The notes beneath the pieces are model-generated. The model did not search any database and had not been told where the DNA came from. It worked only from the letters and a program-made list of their open reading frames with translations. Positions 5,200 to 5,731 of a stretch of DNA of 5,731 nucleotides are shown here, in pieces. The stretch spans positions 1 to 5,731 of the forward strand of contig JAKAOC010000181.1 of the NCBI GenBank assembly GCA_021823385.1, given 5' to 3'. A program made the position numbers and the translations under genes. The number at the start of each line of letters is the position of its first letter. The stretch's first letter is position 1. The DNA is from Actinomycetes bacterium (GTDB taxonomy: Bacteria; Actinomycetota; Acidimicrobiia; Acidimicrobiales; Acidimicrobiaceae).

Positions 5200-5731
5200 C
5201 TACCGAACCTTCAGCTCGGCCTTATAGATCCTGGCGGGACCCATCCCCTCTATGGACTCGGCAATGGAAATGAGCGACTTGGCGACTTCCGAATCAGGTG
5301 CGGAGATCACCACCGGCGTGCCGACGTCACCGCCCTCGCGCAGAGGAATGTCGATCGGGACCTGGCCGATCAGGGGCACCTCGAGGGATTCGGCCAGTTT
5401 CTCCCCACCACCCTGGCCGAAGATGTCATACCGCTTGCCGTCGTCACCCCGGAAGTAGCTCATGTTTTCGATCACGCCGCGCAGCGGGAGCTTGAGCTTG
5501 CGCGCGGCCAGAGCCGAGCGCTGCGCCACCCTCTCGGCCGCCGACTGCGGCGTCGTGACCACGAAGGTCTCCACCTTGGGTAGGAACTCGGCAAGCGAGA
5601 GTGTCACGTCACCAGTGCCGGGAGGCAGATCGACGCAAAGGAAGTCGAGATCGCCCCAGAAGACGTCCACTACGAACTGCTCGAGCGCCTTGTGCAGCAT
5701 TGGACCGCGCCAGATGACCGGGGTGTCAGAT
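5200..5731 (-). CDS. mrp: Mrp/ApbC family P-loop ATPase (iron-sulfur carrier type), C-terminal part
   Basis: This is the last 176 residues of an Mrp protein; the N-terminal half, with the deviant Walker A, lies beyond the window edge. The frame continues upstream of ATG 5700 as P-V-I-W-R-G-P-M-L, a typical Mrp segment, so that ATG is internal. V-D-L-P-P-G-T-G-D at about fragment residues 33-41 is the Mrp signature around Walker B. V-T-T-P-Q-S-A-A follows at 58-65, E-N-M-S at 88-91, and I-F-G-Q-G-G-G at 103-109. Mrp proteins are cytosolic ATPases that bind and pass on Fe-S clusters. Between E-N-M-S and I-F-G this one has Y-F-R-G-D-D-G-K-R-Y-D rather than the Cys-x-x-Cys found in E. coli Mrp and Nbp35, so cluster binding in the usual way is doubtful. 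It ends in TAG, followed by 142 bases with no clear terminator. Confidence 0.92.
   Translation of the reverse strand, partial: SDTPVIWRGPMLHKALEQFVVDVFWGDLDFLCVDLPPGTGDVTLSLAEFLPKVETFVVTTPQSAAERVAQRSALAARKLKLPLRGVIENMSYFRGDDGKRYDIFGQGGGEKLAESLEVPLIGQVPIDIPLREGGDVGTPVVISAPDSEVAKSLISIAESIEGMGPARIYKAELKVR

Overview
The window reads as ordinary chromosome from a GC-rich actinobacterium. GC is roughly 60% by eye. The pointers are a DUF3107-type small protein, a paired ArsA/Get3-like ATPase locus of the Mycobacterium Rv3679-Rv3680 type, an Mrp ATPase of actinobacterial look, and secreted proteins with Tat/Sec leaders. A deep-branching class such as Acidimicrobiia is a guess from the style of the proteins; no rRNA or marker gene settles it. 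Every supported gene lies on the minus strand, so the order of transcription runs from high to low coordinates. No tRNA, rRNA, CRISPR array, insertion sequence or phage gene was seen.

Layout in the direction of transcription: (1) 5731-5200, the C-terminal half of an Mrp/ApbC family P-loop ATPase, cut by the window edge. (2) 5057-4050, a secreted SGNH/GDSL hydrolase with a Sec signal peptide and six cysteines, followed by a 13-bp perfect hairpin (3982-3954) that may be its terminator. (3) 3897-3217, an exported molybdopterin oxidoreductase of the sulfite-oxidase fold with a twin-arginine leader. It overlaps (4) 3233-2625, a four-helix b-type cytochrome that looks like its membrane electron partner. 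(5) 2567-2337, a 76-residue DUF3107 protein. (6) 2321-1344 and (7) 1342-170, two different ArsA/Get3-like ATPases (BagA-like and BagB-like). (8) 173-1, the start of a PHP-domain metal-dependent phosphoesterase whose GTG start overlaps the BagB stop codon.

The genes fall into two functional blocks. The oxidoreductase and cytochrome form an export-plus-quinone-linked redox pair, analogous in layout to MsrP-MsrQ but with a different kind of cytochrome. The DUF3107-BagA-BagB-PHP block is packed with gaps or overlaps of 15, 1 and -4 bases and is very probably one transcript with coupled translation. The pairing of the two ATPases follows a known mycobacterial arrangement. DUF3107 in front and PHP behind are the less expected members. 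No wholly new system is evident. The points most worth a second look are this four-gene block, the altered switch II in BagA, the oxidoreductase-cytochrome pair, and the missing Asp in the SGNH hydrolase.
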